Source of the DNA: Clostridiales bacterium
Lineage (GTDB): Bacteria > Bacillota > Clostridia > Lachnospirales > Anaerotignaceae
Direction of reading: 5' to 3'
DNA length: 15,751 nt
NCBI GenBank assembly: GCA_019423725.1
Contig: JAHZAW010000036.1
Coordinates: 1 to 15,751 of the forward strand
The stretch's first letter is position 1. Each line of letters starts with the position of its first letter. Both the position numbers and the translations under genes were made by a program. Positions 1 through 6,958 of this stretch are shown piece by piece. Below the pieces are notes generated by a model. That model saw nothing but the letters and a program-made list of their open reading frames with translations. It made no database searches and was not told the DNA's origin.

Positions 1-375
1 ATGCTCACTAGAATAAGCAACGGTAACACAGCTAAACCCGACACAGTTGATGTACCCGCTTCAAAGATGACGAAAGCTATCGCTGATATATTAACAAACG
101 AAGGCTATATCAAAGGATATGAACTGATCGAGGACGGAGTTAAATCAACAATCAGAATCAGCCTTAAATATGGCGCTGACAAAAACGAAAAAGTTATTAC
201 AGGTATAAAGAGAATTTCCAAACCCGGTCTTCGTGTTTACGCAGGGAAGGAAGAACTTCCCAAGGTTCTTGGTGGACTTGGAACAGCTATCATCTCAACA
301 AGCAGAGGCCTTATGACTGATAAAGAAGCAAGAAACGCAGGCATAGGCGGAGAAGTTATAGCATTTATTTGGTAA
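1..375 (+). CDS. rpsH: 30S ribosomal protein S8 (5' end outside window)
   Basis: Small-subunit protein S8, which binds the central domain of 16S rRNA and in many bacteria also represses its own operon. The visible 124 residues match S8 from about residue 9 onward: the first codon of the window is the internal Met of the family's 'DMLTRI' segment, so roughly nine N-terminal residues lie upstream of base 1 and the ATG at base 1 is not the start. The C-terminal signature STSRGLMTDKEAR, followed by GGEVIAFIW, is intact. Stop TAA at 373-375. It is followed 30 nt later by rplF, in standard spc order. Confidence 0.96.
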   Translation: MLTRISNGNTAKPDTVDVPASKMTKAIADILTNEGYIKGYELIEDGVKSTIRISLKYGADKNEKVITGIKRISKPGLRVYAGKEELPKVLGGLGTAIISTSRGLMTDKEARNAGIGGEVIAFIW

Positions 376-405
376 TTTAAATAGATATTACAGGAGGTGC
401 AGAAC

Positions 406-948
406 ATGTCACGTATAGGTAAACTGCCCGTTGCCATCCCCGCAGGCGTTGAAGTTAAGCTTGAAGAAGGCAATGTAATTACAGTTAAGGGACCTAAGGG
501 AACTCTTACTCGTAAACTGGCTGATGACATGAACATCGCAATTGAAGACGGTCACGTTGTTGTAACAAGACCCAATGACTTAAAGAGAAGCAAATCTTTA
601 CACGGTTTAACAAGAACACTCATCAACAATATGATCATCGGTGTTACACAGGGATACGAAAAACAGCTTGAGATCAACGGTGTTGGTTACAGAGCTGCTA
701 AATCAGGCAAAAAGCTCACACTTTCACTTGGATACTCACATCCCGTTGAAATGGAAGATCCCGAAGGCATCGAAACAGTTGTTGACGGAACAGCAAAGAT
801 CATCGTTAAAGGTATAGATAAAGAAAAGGTTGGACAGTTCGCTGCAGAGATCAGAACAAAACGTCCTCCTGAACCTTACAAAGGAAAAGGTATCAAATAT
901 GCTGATGAACACATCAGACGTAAAGTAGGTAAAACAGGTAAGAAATAA
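406..948 (+). CDS. rplF: 50S ribosomal protein L6
   Basis: Large-subunit protein L6, which binds 23S rRNA near the factor-binding region. The 180-residue product begins MSRIGKLPVAIP, the canonical L6 N-terminus, and has the family's two tandem repeated domains, ending in the conserved C-terminal segment KRPPEPYKGKGIKY. The ATG at 406 is chosen over an in-frame GTG at 397 because that GTG is inside the AGGAGGTG ribosome binding site (392-399). Length is normal for the family. It sits between rpsH and rplR in the spc operon. Confidence 0.97.
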   Translation: MSRIGKLPVAIPAGVEVKLEEGNVITVKGPKGTLTRKLADDMNIAIEDGHVVVTRPNDLKRSKSLHGLTRTLINNMIIGVTQGYEKQLEINGVGYRAAKSGKKLTLSLGYSHPVEMEDPEGIETVVDGTAKIIVKGIDKEKVGQFAAEIRTKRPPEPYKGKGIKYADEHIRRKVGKTGKK

Positions 949-966
949 TAAAGGAGTGAGATCCGT

Positions 967-1335
967 ATGATAAGTAAGCCATCACGTGCGGCTGCCCGCG
1001 TAAAACGTCATTACAGAATTCGTAATAAGATAAGCGGTACTGCACAGCAGCCCAGACTGGCTGTGTTCAGATCAAATAAGCACATATATGCACAGGTTAT
1101 TGACGACGTAGCAGGCAATACTTTAGTTGCCGCATCTACTCTTGAGGCAGATATCGCAAGCAAAGTAGAACATACTTCAACTGTTGAGGCTGCTAAGGCA
1201 GTAGGCGAGGCTATCGCTAAGAAGGCTATGGAAAAGGGCATCACAGAGGTTGTCTTTGACCGTGGCGGATATATCTATCATGGTAAGATCCAGGCATTAG
1301 CTGAGGCAGCAAGAGAAGCCGGATTACAGTTCTAA
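967..1335 (+). CDS. rplR: 50S ribosomal protein L18
   Basis: L18 forms the central protuberance with 5S rRNA, together with L5. The product is 122 residues, close to the usual length. It has a basic N-terminal tail, the motif SGTAQQPRLAVFRSNKHIYAQ near residues 24-44, and ends EAAREAGLQF, typical of the family. A GGAGTGA ribosome binding site lies just upstream. Downstream, rpsE begins 18 nt after the stop. Confidence 0.97.
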   Translation: MISKPSRAAARVKRHYRIRNKISGTAQQPRLAVFRSNKHIYAQVIDDVAGNTLVAASTLEADIASKVEHTSTVEAAKAVGEAIAKKAMEKGITEVVFDRGGYIYHGKIQALAEAAREAGLQF

Positions 1336-1353
1336 GACAAGGAGGAAAACAAG

Positions 1354-1857
1354 TTGAAGAATATCGATCCCAGTACACTTGATCTTAAAGATAAAGTAGT
1401 AACTATCAACCGTGTTACTAAGGTTGTTAAGGGTGGTCGTACAATGAGATTCACAGCACTTGTTGTTGTTGGAGATGAGAACGGCCACGTTGGATGCGGT
1501 CTTGGTAAGGCAGCAGAAATCCCCGATGCTATCCGCAAAGGTAAAGAGGACGCTATGAAAAACATCGTTACAGTTGAAAGAAACGATGTAGACAGCATCT
1601 ACCACGGAATCATCGGTAAGTTCGGAAGCGCAAGCGTAATGCTTATGCCTGCTCCCGAAGGTACAGGACTTATCGCAGGCGGTCCCGCCCGTGCGGTACT
1701 TGAGCTTGCAGGAATCCGTAACATCAGAACAAAATCACAGGGTTCCAACAATAAGAGAAATGTAGTAAGTGCTACAATCCAGGGTTTAAGCCAGGTTACT
1801 TCACCTGAGAAGGTTGCTAGATTACGCGGCAAGTCAGTTGAAGAACTCTTAGGTTAA
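1354..1857 (+). CDS. rpsE: 30S ribosomal protein S5
   Basis: S5 contributes to decoding accuracy and is a classical spectinomycin-resistance target. The 167-residue product has the N-terminal double-stranded RNA-binding-like domain (VVKGGRTMRFTALVVVGD, about residues 25-42) and the C-terminal domain with EGTGLIAGGPARAVLELAGI. The start is a TTG at 1354, nine bases after an AAGGAGG at 1339-1345; no ATG is suitably placed. The stop codon (1855-1857) overlaps the Shine-Dalgarno of rpmD, so translation is likely coupled. Confidence 0.96.
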   Translation: MKNIDPSTLDLKDKVVTINRVTKVVKGGRTMRFTALVVVGDENGHVGCGLGKAAEIPDAIRKGKEDAMKNIVTVERNDVDSIYHGIIGKFGSASVMLMPAPEGTGLIAGGPARAVLELAGIRNIRTKSQGSNNKRNVVSATIQGLSQVTSPEKVARLRGKSVEELLG

Positions 1858-1869
1858 GGAGGTAAAACA

Positions 1870-2052
1870 ATGGCCGGAGAACTTAAAATTACATTAGTAA
1901 AATCAACAATCGGCGCATTGCCGAAGCATAAAAAAACAGTACAGGCTCTGGGCTTAAAGAAGCTCCACAGCTCTGTAATCAGACAGAACAACGCTGCTAC
2001 ACTTGGTATGGTTAACCAGGTAAAGCACCTTGTTAAGGTTGAAGAGATATAA
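1870..2052 (+). CDS. rpmD: 50S ribosomal protein L30
   Basis: Small large-subunit protein of 60 residues, the normal length for bacterial L30. The single ferredoxin-like domain shows the family pattern: a basic strand (ITLVKSTIGALPKHKKTV), then LGLKKLHSSV and a terminal segment GMVNQVKHLVKVEEI. The ribosome binding site AAGGAGG (1856-1862) overlaps the rpsE stop. rplO follows 14 nt downstream, as in almost all bacterial spc operons. Confidence 0.96.
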   Translation: MAGELKITLVKSTIGALPKHKKTVQALGLKKLHSSVIRQNNAATLGMVNQVKHLVKVEEI

Positions 2053-2066
2053 TAGGAGGTGCCAGC

Positions 2067-2507
2067 ATGAACTTAGGTGAATTAAAACCTGCATACGGCT
2101 CAAACACAAAGAGCTGGAGAAGAGGCAGAGGCCACGCTTCAGGAAACGGTAAGACAGCCGGCAGAGGCCATAAAGGACAGGGCGCTCGTTCAGGATCAGG
2201 CGGAAAGGCAGGATTTGAAGGCGGACAGATGCCCCTTTACAGAAGACTTCCTAAAAGAGGCTTCAAATGCATTAACTCAAAAGAAATCGTTGCTATCAAT
2301 GTTGATATGTTAAACGTATTTGATAATGACACAGTTGTAGATATCGAGGCTTTAAAATCAGTAGGTCTCATCAGTAATCCTAGAGATGGAGTGAAAATAT
2401 TAGGTGTTGGTGAACTTGAGAAGAAACTCACAGTAAAAGTTAACCAGTACAGCAAATCCGCAGCAGAAAAAATCGAAGCTGCAGGCGGAAAAGCAGAGGT
2501 GATCTGA
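2067..2507 (+). CDS. rplO: 50S ribosomal protein L15
   Basis: L15 binds 23S rRNA late in large-subunit assembly. The 146-residue product has the characteristic long, unstructured Gly/Arg/Lys-rich N-terminal half (about residues 12-50, with GRGHASGNGKTAGRGHKGQG) and a globular C-terminal half ending AAGGKAEVI. AGGAGGTG at 2054-2061 sits six bases before the ATG. The stop is separated by a single base from the TTG start of secY, which implies translational coupling. Confidence 0.97.
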   Translation: MNLGELKPAYGSNTKSWRRGRGHASGNGKTAGRGHKGQGARSGSGGKAGFEGGQMPLYRRLPKRGFKCINSKEIVAINVDMLNVFDNDTVVDIEALKSVGLISNPRDGVKILGVGELEKKLTVKVNQYSKSAAEKIEAAGGKAEVI

Positions 2508-2508
2508 T

Positions 2509-3768
2509 TTGTTCAAAATATTCGTCAACTCGTGGAAAGTCAAAGAGATCAGGAACAAAATGCTCTACACTCTTCTGATACTTGCTATCGTAAGACTTGG
2601 AGCACATATTTATCTTCCCGGAATAAGCGCGACGACTATTAAGGCATACACAGATCTGTATTCAACAGGTACACTTTATAATATCATTGCCGGCGGTGCC
2701 GGATCAGGATATTCGATTTTCGCTTTAGGTATTGGACCTTATATCACAGCTTCGATCATTATGCAGCTGTTATGCGTCGCTATCCCTTACCTTGAACAGC
2801 TTTCGAAGGAAGGCGAAGACGGACGTCAGAAGATAAACAAATATACCCGTTACATCACAGTAGTGCTTGCGGCACTCCAGGGAACGGGTGTTGTTCTTAA
2901 CTATAGAACGATGATGACCAACCCTTCAGCGCTTAATGTTGTTATCGGCATTATAACTGTTGTAACAGGCTCAATATTTATTATGTGGCTTGCTGAGCAG
3001 ATAACAGCCAAGGGTGTATCCAATGGTTCATCAATGATAATCTATGTAAATATTATCTCAAGTCTTCCCCAGGCTATATCAGCCCTTGTTTCATATGCTC
3101 AGGCAGGAACAACAGGAATACTTAAGGTAGTTGGAATACTTGTTCTTCTTCTTATCGTAATAATCCTTATCGTTAAGGTAAATGACGGTGAGAGAAGACT
3201 TCCGGTTCAGTATTCAAACAAGATGGCAGGAAGAAGAATGGGCGGCGGAAACAACAGCACATTCCCCATCAAAGTAAATACAGCCGGAGTTATCTCTATC
3301 ATCTTTGCAATATCACTTCTCCAGTTCCCGGAGACAATAAGCGGTTTCATTACTGCTAAACCGGAATGGCTTCAGACAGTGATAAATGTTCTTAAGATGA
3401 CACACCCGGTTGGTGCGGTATTATATGTGATCTTGATATTCTTCTTCTCATATTTCTACACATCAATCGTTATCAATCCCAATGAGATCGCTGAGAACAT
3501 GAAAAAGAACGGCGGTTTCATTCCCGGTATCAGACCCGGACAGCCTACAGCAAACTACATCACAAAGGTAGTGGGAAGGATCACACTTGTTGGTGCTGTA
3601 TGCTTCTCAGTTCTTGCCCTTGTACCCATCGTAATGCAGTGGATATTCAAGGTAAACGTAGGCTTCGGAGGCACAACACTTATCATCGTTGTAGGTGTCT
3701 GCCTTGATATAGTAAAAGCACTTGAGTCTCAGCTTCTTATGAGACATTATAAAGGTTTCTTGGATTAA
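2509..3768 (+). CDS. secY: Protein translocase channel subunit SecY
   Basis: Core channel of the Sec translocon in the cytoplasmic membrane, which works with SecE/SecG, SecA and ribosomes to export or insert proteins. The 419 residues contain about ten hydrophobic helices. Recognisable parts are the N-terminal KVKEIRNKMLYTLLILAIVRLGAHIYLPGI region, the first cytoplasmic loops, the segment around residues 239-262 (MAGRRMGGGNNSTFPIKVNT, then AGV), and the C-terminal ending LLMRHYKGFLD. The start is TTG at 2509, one base after the rplO stop; its weak ribosome binding site lies inside rplO (AGAGGTGATC around 2495-2504). Its position between rplO and adk is the standard one. Confidence 0.97.
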   Translation: MFKIFVNSWKVKEIRNKMLYTLLILAIVRLGAHIYLPGISATTIKAYTDLYSTGTLYNIIAGGAGSGYSIFALGIGPYITASIIMQLLCVAIPYLEQLSKEGEDGRQKINKYTRYITVVLAALQGTGVVLNYRTMMTNPSALNVVIGIITVVTGSIFIMWLAEQITAKGVSNGSSMIIYVNIISSLPQAISALVSYAQAGTTGILKVVGILVLLLIVIILIVKVNDGERRLPVQYSNKMAGRRMGGGNNSTFPIKVNTAGVISIIFAISLLQFPETISGFITAKPEWLQTVINVLKMTHPVGAVLYVILIFFFSYFYTSIVINPNEIAENMKKNGGFIPGIRPGQPTANYITKVVGRITLVGAVCFSVLALVPIVMQWIFKVNVGFGGTTLIIVVGVCLDIVKALESQLLMRHYKGFLD

Positions 3769-3769
3769 T

Positions 3770-3826
3770 TCTGACTGTTCGGGGAATGCAAAAGCATTTC
3801 CCGGGGGTCGGATTCAGATAGTCAGA
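3770..3826 (+). promoter_or_regulatory. Nested inverted repeats in the secY-adk spacer
   Basis: A long hairpin can form here. The inner stem is CGGGGAATGC (3780-3789) against GCATTTCCCG (3794-3803), ten pairs with one G-U, closing an AAAA loop. The outer arm TCTGACT (3770-3776) is the exact complement of AGTCAGA (3820-3826). No T-run follows, so it is not a standard Rho-independent terminator. It could be an attenuator, an RNase processing or stabilising element, or a protein-binding leader for adk. Its function is inferred only from its structure. Confidence 0.55.
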
Positions 3827-3844
3827 AGAAAAGAGGGTAAAACG

Positions 3845-4474
3845 ATGAAATTAGTACTCATTGGTGCTCCCGCAGCCGGAAAAGGCACGCAGGCAGCAAG
3901 ACTCGTCGAACACTACTCAATTGCGCATATCTCAACAGGCGATATGCTTCGTGAAGAAGTAGCGAAGGAAACAGAACTGGGCAAAGAAGCAAAGGCAATC
4001 ATGAATGCCGGCGGACTTGTATCCGATGAGATCATCATAGCGATGGTCAAGGAACGTATTAAACAGGACGACTGCGCAAACGGATTTATCCTTGACGGAT
4101 TCCCCCGTACAGTTGTTCAGGCTGAGAAACTTGATGAGATGGTTTCTCTTGACAAGGTCGTATATATCAACGCACCCGATGAGGTAATGCTTGAAAGGCT
4201 CACAGCCAGACAGACATGCCCTAAGTGCGGAGCTACTTATAACAAACTTTTCCTGCCTCCCAAAGTTGCCGGAATCTGCGACAAGTGCGGAGCTGAGCTC
4301 ACACAGCGTAAGGATGACACAGTAGAAGCCGGAAAGGCTCGTATTGAAACATTCCATAAGCAGAGCGAGCCCCTTGTTGAGTTCTATACAAAGAAAGGTA
4401 TCCTCTTTGAAGTAGATGGTACAGCAGCTATAGACGATATCACAAAGGCAATCATTGAAGGCTTGGGTGAGTAA
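3845..4474 (+). CDS. adk: Adenylate kinase, zinc-binding LID type
   Basis: Cytosolic enzyme catalysing ATP + AMP = 2 ADP. The P-loop GAPAAGKG is at residues 7-14, the AMP-site motif DGFPRT at 84-89, and the LID domain runs from about 121 to 160. The LID carries four cysteines (C125, C128, C145, C148) in two CxxC pairs, the structural zinc site common in Gram-positive enzymes. The 209 residues are within the family range. An AGAGGG ribosome binding site precedes the ATG. The stop is two bases from the start of map, so the two are probably co-translated. Confidence 0.97.
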   Translation: MKLVLIGAPAAGKGTQAARLVEHYSIAHISTGDMLREEVAKETELGKEAKAIMNAGGLVSDEIIIAMVKERIKQDDCANGFILDGFPRTVVQAEKLDEMVSLDKVVYINAPDEVMLERLTARQTCPKCGATYNKLFLPPKVAGICDKCGAELTQRKDDTVEAGKARIETFHKQSEPLVEFYTKKGILFEVDGTAAIDDITKAIIEGLGE

Positions 4475-4476
4475 TA

Positions 4477-5229
4477 ATGGCTATCACAATCAAGACACAG
4501 GATCAGATAGAAAAAATGCGTGTCGCAGGCGGCATACTCATCGATCTGATAGATATACTTGAAGAAATGATAAAACCCGGTGTCACTACCAATGAACTGG
4601 ATAAGGCAGCGGAGGACTTTATCAGAAGCAGAGGAGCGGAACCGTCATTTTTAGGATATGCGGGATATCCCAAGACACTCTGCACATCGGTAAACGAGGA
4701 AATAGTCCACGGAATACCGTCTTCCCGAAAACTTAAAAATGGTGATATAATAAGCATAGATATGGGCGCCTATATAAACGGCTACCATGGTGACTGCGCA
4801 AGGACCTTTGGCGTAGGCGAGATCAGTGAGGCAGACCAGAAGCTTATCGATGTCACTAGACAAAGTTTCTTTGAAGGAATTAAATTTGCAAAACCCGGCA
4901 ATCATTTATTTGAAATATCTGCAGCGGTACAGGATTATGCTGAATCTTTCGGATTTGGAGTAGTAAGGGATTATGTCGGTCATGGCATAGGAAGAAATAT
5001 GCATGAAGATCCCGCGATACCCAATTACAGACAGGTCGGCAGAGGTCCTAAGCTTCAGAAGGGAATGGTTCTGGCCATTGAACCTATGATAACAGCAGGT
5101 TCATATAAATGCAGGGTACTTAAAGATGGATGGACAGCAGTGACCAGAGATGGTTCAAACGCGGCGCATTATGAGAATACTGTTCTTATAACGGATGGCG
5201 AACCTGAACTGCTTACCTTTAGAAAATAA
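4477..5229 (+). CDS. map: Type I methionine aminopeptidase
   Basis: Cytosolic metalloenzyme that removes the initiator methionine from new proteins. The 250-residue pita-bread-fold product shows all five metal ligands: D95 and D106 (in IDMGAY and HGDCART), H169 (GHGIG), E202 (IEPMI) and E233 (HYENT), plus the conserved substrate histidine near residue 79. It lacks the N-terminal zinc-finger extension found in some relatives. It starts two bases after adk with no strong ribosome binding site of its own, which suggests translational coupling. Its placement next to adk and infA is typical of Firmicutes. Confidence 0.97.
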   Translation: MAITIKTQDQIEKMRVAGGILIDLIDILEEMIKPGVTTNELDKAAEDFIRSRGAEPSFLGYAGYPKTLCTSVNEEIVHGIPSSRKLKNGDIISIDMGAYINGYHGDCARTFGVGEISEADQKLIDVTRQSFFEGIKFAKPGNHLFEISAAVQDYAESFGFGVVRDYVGHGIGRNMHEDPAIPNYRQVGRGPKLQKGMVLAIEPMITAGSYKCRVLKDGWTAVTRDGSNAAHYENTVLITDGEPELLTFRK

Positions 5230-5246
5230 GAGAAGGGTGAACAGAA

Positions 5247-5528
5247 ATGGAATACACCGTAGGACAGGTGGTTTATTCCAAGAGCGGACACGATAAGGGC
5301 GGAGCCTTCATCGTGACAGAGGTGGATGGTGAATACCTCTACCTGGCGGACGGAAAATGCCGTAAAATGGATAAGCCTAAAAAGAAAAAAACAAAACATG
5401 TCCAGATCACTAACTATTGCGACGCCGAGTTAAAGACAAAGATAGAAAACGGCGAATATCTGCTGGATGCTGACTTTGTCAAGGCGCTTAAGAGATATAG
5501 TAGTCAAAAACAGAGCAAAGTGAATTAA
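5247..5528 (+). CDS. KOW-domain RNA-binding protein (L14e-like)
   Basis: A 93-residue protein with an N-terminal KOW motif (about residues 5-24: VGQVVYSKSGHDKGGAFIV), a short beta-rich SH3-like fold and a very basic run, KPKKKKTKH, at 43-51. Small proteins of this kind, related to archaeal/eukaryotic L14e/L27e, occur between map and infA in many Clostridia. A ribosomal or translation-linked RNA-binding role is inferred from the fold and the operon position; no specific function is established. AAGGGTGA at 5233-5240 provides the ribosome binding site. The stop overlaps the Shine-Dalgarno of infA. Confidence 0.88.
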   Translation: MEYTVGQVVYSKSGHDKGGAFIVTEVDGEYLYLADGKCRKMDKPKKKKTKHVQITNYCDAELKTKIENGEYLLDADFVKALKRYSSQKQSKVN

Positions 5529-5541
5529 GGAGGTTCTTAGC

Positions 5542-5760
5542 TTGTCAAAAGACGATGTAATTGAAGTAGAAGGAACCGTATTGGAGAAATTACCAAATGC
5601 TATGTTTCAGGTTGAGCTTGAAAACGGACATAAGATTTTAGCACATATCTCCGGAAAGCTTCGTATGAATTTTATAAGAATTCTTCCGGGAGACAAAGTA
5701 TTGGTTGAAATGTCGCCCTATGATCTTGCCAAAGGCAGAATCATCTGGCGCGCGAAATAA
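5542..5760 (+). CDS. infA: Translation initiation factor IF-1
   Basis: IF-1 occupies the A site of the 30S subunit during initiation. The 72-residue OB-fold protein matches the family along its whole length (MSKDDVIEVEGTV at the start, HISGKLRMNFIRILPGDKV in the middle, GRIIWR at the end). The start is TTG at 5542, eight bases after AAGGAGG (5527-5533), which overlaps the stop of the preceding gene. rpmJ follows 16 nt later, the common infA-rpmJ pairing. Confidence 0.97.
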   Translation: MSKDDVIEVEGTVLEKLPNAMFQVELENGHKILAHISGKLRMNFIRILPGDKVLVEMSPYDLAKGRIIWRAK

Positions 5761-5776
5761 GGAAGGAGCGATCACA

Positions 5777-5890
5777 ATGAAAGTAAGACCGTCTGTAAAA
5801 CCTATGTGTGAAAAATGCAAAGTAATCAAAAGAAAAGGTCATGTTATGGTCATTTGTGAAAATCCCAAACATAAACAGAGACAGGGCTGA
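5777..5890 (+). CDS. rpmJ: 50S ribosomal protein L36, zinc-binding form
   Basis: The smallest large-subunit protein, 37 residues. The zinc-ribbon ligands are all present: C11, C14, C27 and H32 (CEKC and CENPKH), so this is the 'C+' paralogue expected under zinc sufficiency. The ATG at 5777 is correct: it lies eight bases after AAGGAG (5763-5768) and gives the canonical MKVRPSVKPMCEKC start. A longer in-frame reading from 5705 overlaps infA and should be ignored. Last gene before the structured spacer that precedes rpsM. Confidence 0.97.
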   Translation: MKVRPSVKPMCEKCKVIKRKGHVMVICENPKHKQRQG

Positions 5891-5914
5891 TATCTTTAAT
5901 AATTTTATGGGTTG

Positions 5915-5992
5915 TGAAGGGGCATGAACCCTTCAGACCGAATCGATTTTCGCCTGTCGGGCGGCTGACAGGCCTCCGGTCTGTACCGACAG
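5915..5992 (+). promoter_or_regulatory. Structured spacer between rpmJ and rpsM, possible pseudoknot
   Basis: Four exact complementary pairs fall within 78 bases: TGAAGGG/CCCTTCA (5915-5921/5929-5935), CAGACCG/CGGTCTG (5934-5940/5977-5983), GCCTGTC/GACAGGC (5952-5958/5967-5973) and CTGTCGG/CCGACAG (5954-5960/5986-5992). The second and fourth can coexist only as an H-type pseudoknot; the third and fourth compete for the same bases. The element lies upstream of the rpsM promoter, so only transcripts reading through from the spc genes contain it. No T-run follows closely, so simple termination is unlikely. Known parallel: the E. coli alpha operon is controlled by S4 binding a pseudoknot at rpsM. 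Any such role here is inference. Confidence 0.55.
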
Positions 5993-6005
5993 ATAAAATA
6001 TAAAA

Positions 6006-6027
6006 TTTTTAATGGAAACATTAAAAA
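6006..6027. repeat. AT-only inverted repeat with GAAA loop upstream of the rpsM promoter
   Basis: TTTTTAATG (6006-6014) and CATTAAAAA (6019-6027) are exact complements around GAAA. Because it lies just upstream of the -35 box in an A/T-rich run, it may act as DNA (an UP-element-like contact for the RNA polymerase alpha C-terminal domain) rather than as RNA. That function is inferred. Confidence 0.4.
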
Positions 6028-6032
6028 AATCT

Positions 6033-6061
6033 TTGAAAAATCCGGGAATCTCTGATATAAT
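6033..6061 (+). promoter_or_regulatory. Sigma-A-type promoter of the alpha operon
   Basis: TTGAAA at 6033-6038, a 17-base spacer, and TATAAT at 6056-6061, preceded by TG one base earlier (extended -10, TGATATAAT). The upstream bases are A/T-rich. The expected transcription start is near 6068, giving an rpsM leader of about 79 nt. This lets rpsM-rpsK-rpsD-rpoA-rplQ be transcribed independently of the spc genes. Confidence 0.82.
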
Positions 6062-6146
6062 AAAATGATGTGATTTACGGATTAATAAAGTATGAATTAA
6101 TTGGAAACAATCGTTGTTATAACACTTTAGGAGGTGCAAATTTTAC

Positions 6147-6515
6147 ATGGCACGTATTGCTGGTGTAGACTTACCAAGAGAGAAACGCGTTGAGGTCGGC
6201 CTTACTTATGTATATGGCATCGGACATTCAAGCGCTGTAAGAATCTTAGCTGAGGCAGGAGTAAATCCTGACGTAAGATGCAGAGATTTAACGGATGAAG
6301 AAGTTGCAAGAATCCGTGACGTAATAGATAGATCACAGACTGTAGAAGGTGACCTTAGACGTGAGATCGCACTTAACATCAAACGTCTTATGGAGATCGG
6401 ATGCTACAGAGGAATCCGCCACAGAAAAGGCCTTCCTGTTAGAGGTCAGAAGACAAAGACTAACGCTCGTACAAGAAAAGGTCCGAGAAAGACAGTTGCT
6501 AACAAGAAGAAATAA
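6147..6515 (+). CDS. rpsM: 30S ribosomal protein S13
   Basis: S13 sits in the head of the small subunit and contacts the P-site tRNA and the bridge to the 50S. The 122-residue product begins MARIAGVDLPREKRVEVGLTY and has the helix-two-turn-helix body, the segment YRGIRHRKGLPVRGQKTKTN and a basic tail ending ANKKK; all are family-typical. AGGAGGTG at 6129-6136 serves as the ribosome binding site. First gene of the alpha operon. Confidence 0.97.
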   Translation: MARIAGVDLPREKRVEVGLTYVYGIGHSSAVRILAEAGVNPDVRCRDLTDEEVARIRDVIDRSQTVEGDLRREIALNIKRLMEIGCYRGIRHRKGLPVRGQKTKTNARTRKGPRKTVANKKK

Positions 6516-6537
6516 TTAAGAGGGAGGCAAAATACTA

Positions 6538-6939
6538 ATGGCAAAGAAAGCTGTTAAAAAATCGACTACACGCAGACGCCGCGACAGAAAACACGTAGAA
6601 CGCGGACAGGCGCATATCCAGTCAACATTTAACAATACAATAGTTACTATTACAGATACAGTAGGAAATACACTTTCATGGGCAAGTGCTGGTGAATTAG
6701 GATTCAGAGGTTCAAGAAAGTCAACTCCCTACGCAGCTCAGATGGCAGCTGAGACAGCAGCTAAAGCAGCTTCTGATTACGGCTTAAAGACTGTAGAAGT
6801 TTTCGTTAAGGGACCCGGTTCGGGACGTGAGGCAGCTATCCGTGCGCTTCAGGCAGCAGGTCTTGATGTTACAATGATCAAAGACGTTACACCTGTACCC
6901 CACAACGGATGCAGACCGCCCAAACGCAGAAGAGTATAA
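6538..6939 (+). CDS. rpsK: 30S ribosomal protein S11
   Basis: S11 forms part of the platform of the 30S subunit near the mRNA exit. It is 133 residues. The basic N-terminal extension is followed by the conserved core (HIQSTFNNTIVTITD, SAGELGFRGSRKSTPYAAQM, VKGPGSGREAAIRALQAAGL) and the C-terminal motif DVTPVPHNGCRPPKRRRV. It has a GGGAGG ribosome binding site, and rpsD follows 19 nt downstream. Confidence 0.97.
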   Translation: MAKKAVKKSTTRRRRDRKHVERGQAHIQSTFNNTIVTITDTVGNTLSWASAGELGFRGSRKSTPYAAQMAAETAAKAASDYGLKTVEVFVKGPGSGREAAIRALQAAGLDVTMIKDVTPVPHNGCRPPKRRRV

Positions 6940-6958
6940 TTAGGAGGTGCTTAGTTAA

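Noticed and set aside
5705..5776. N-terminal extension of L36 by 24 codons
   Set aside because: It overlaps infA, and the ATG at 5777 has a proper ribosome binding site and gives the canonical 37-residue L36.
5986..6010. CCGACAG arm followed by T-run as a terminator of the spc operon
   Set aside because: The T-run (6006-6010) is 13 bases after the stem and preceded by A/T-mixed sequence, so the usual stem-U-tract geometry is absent.
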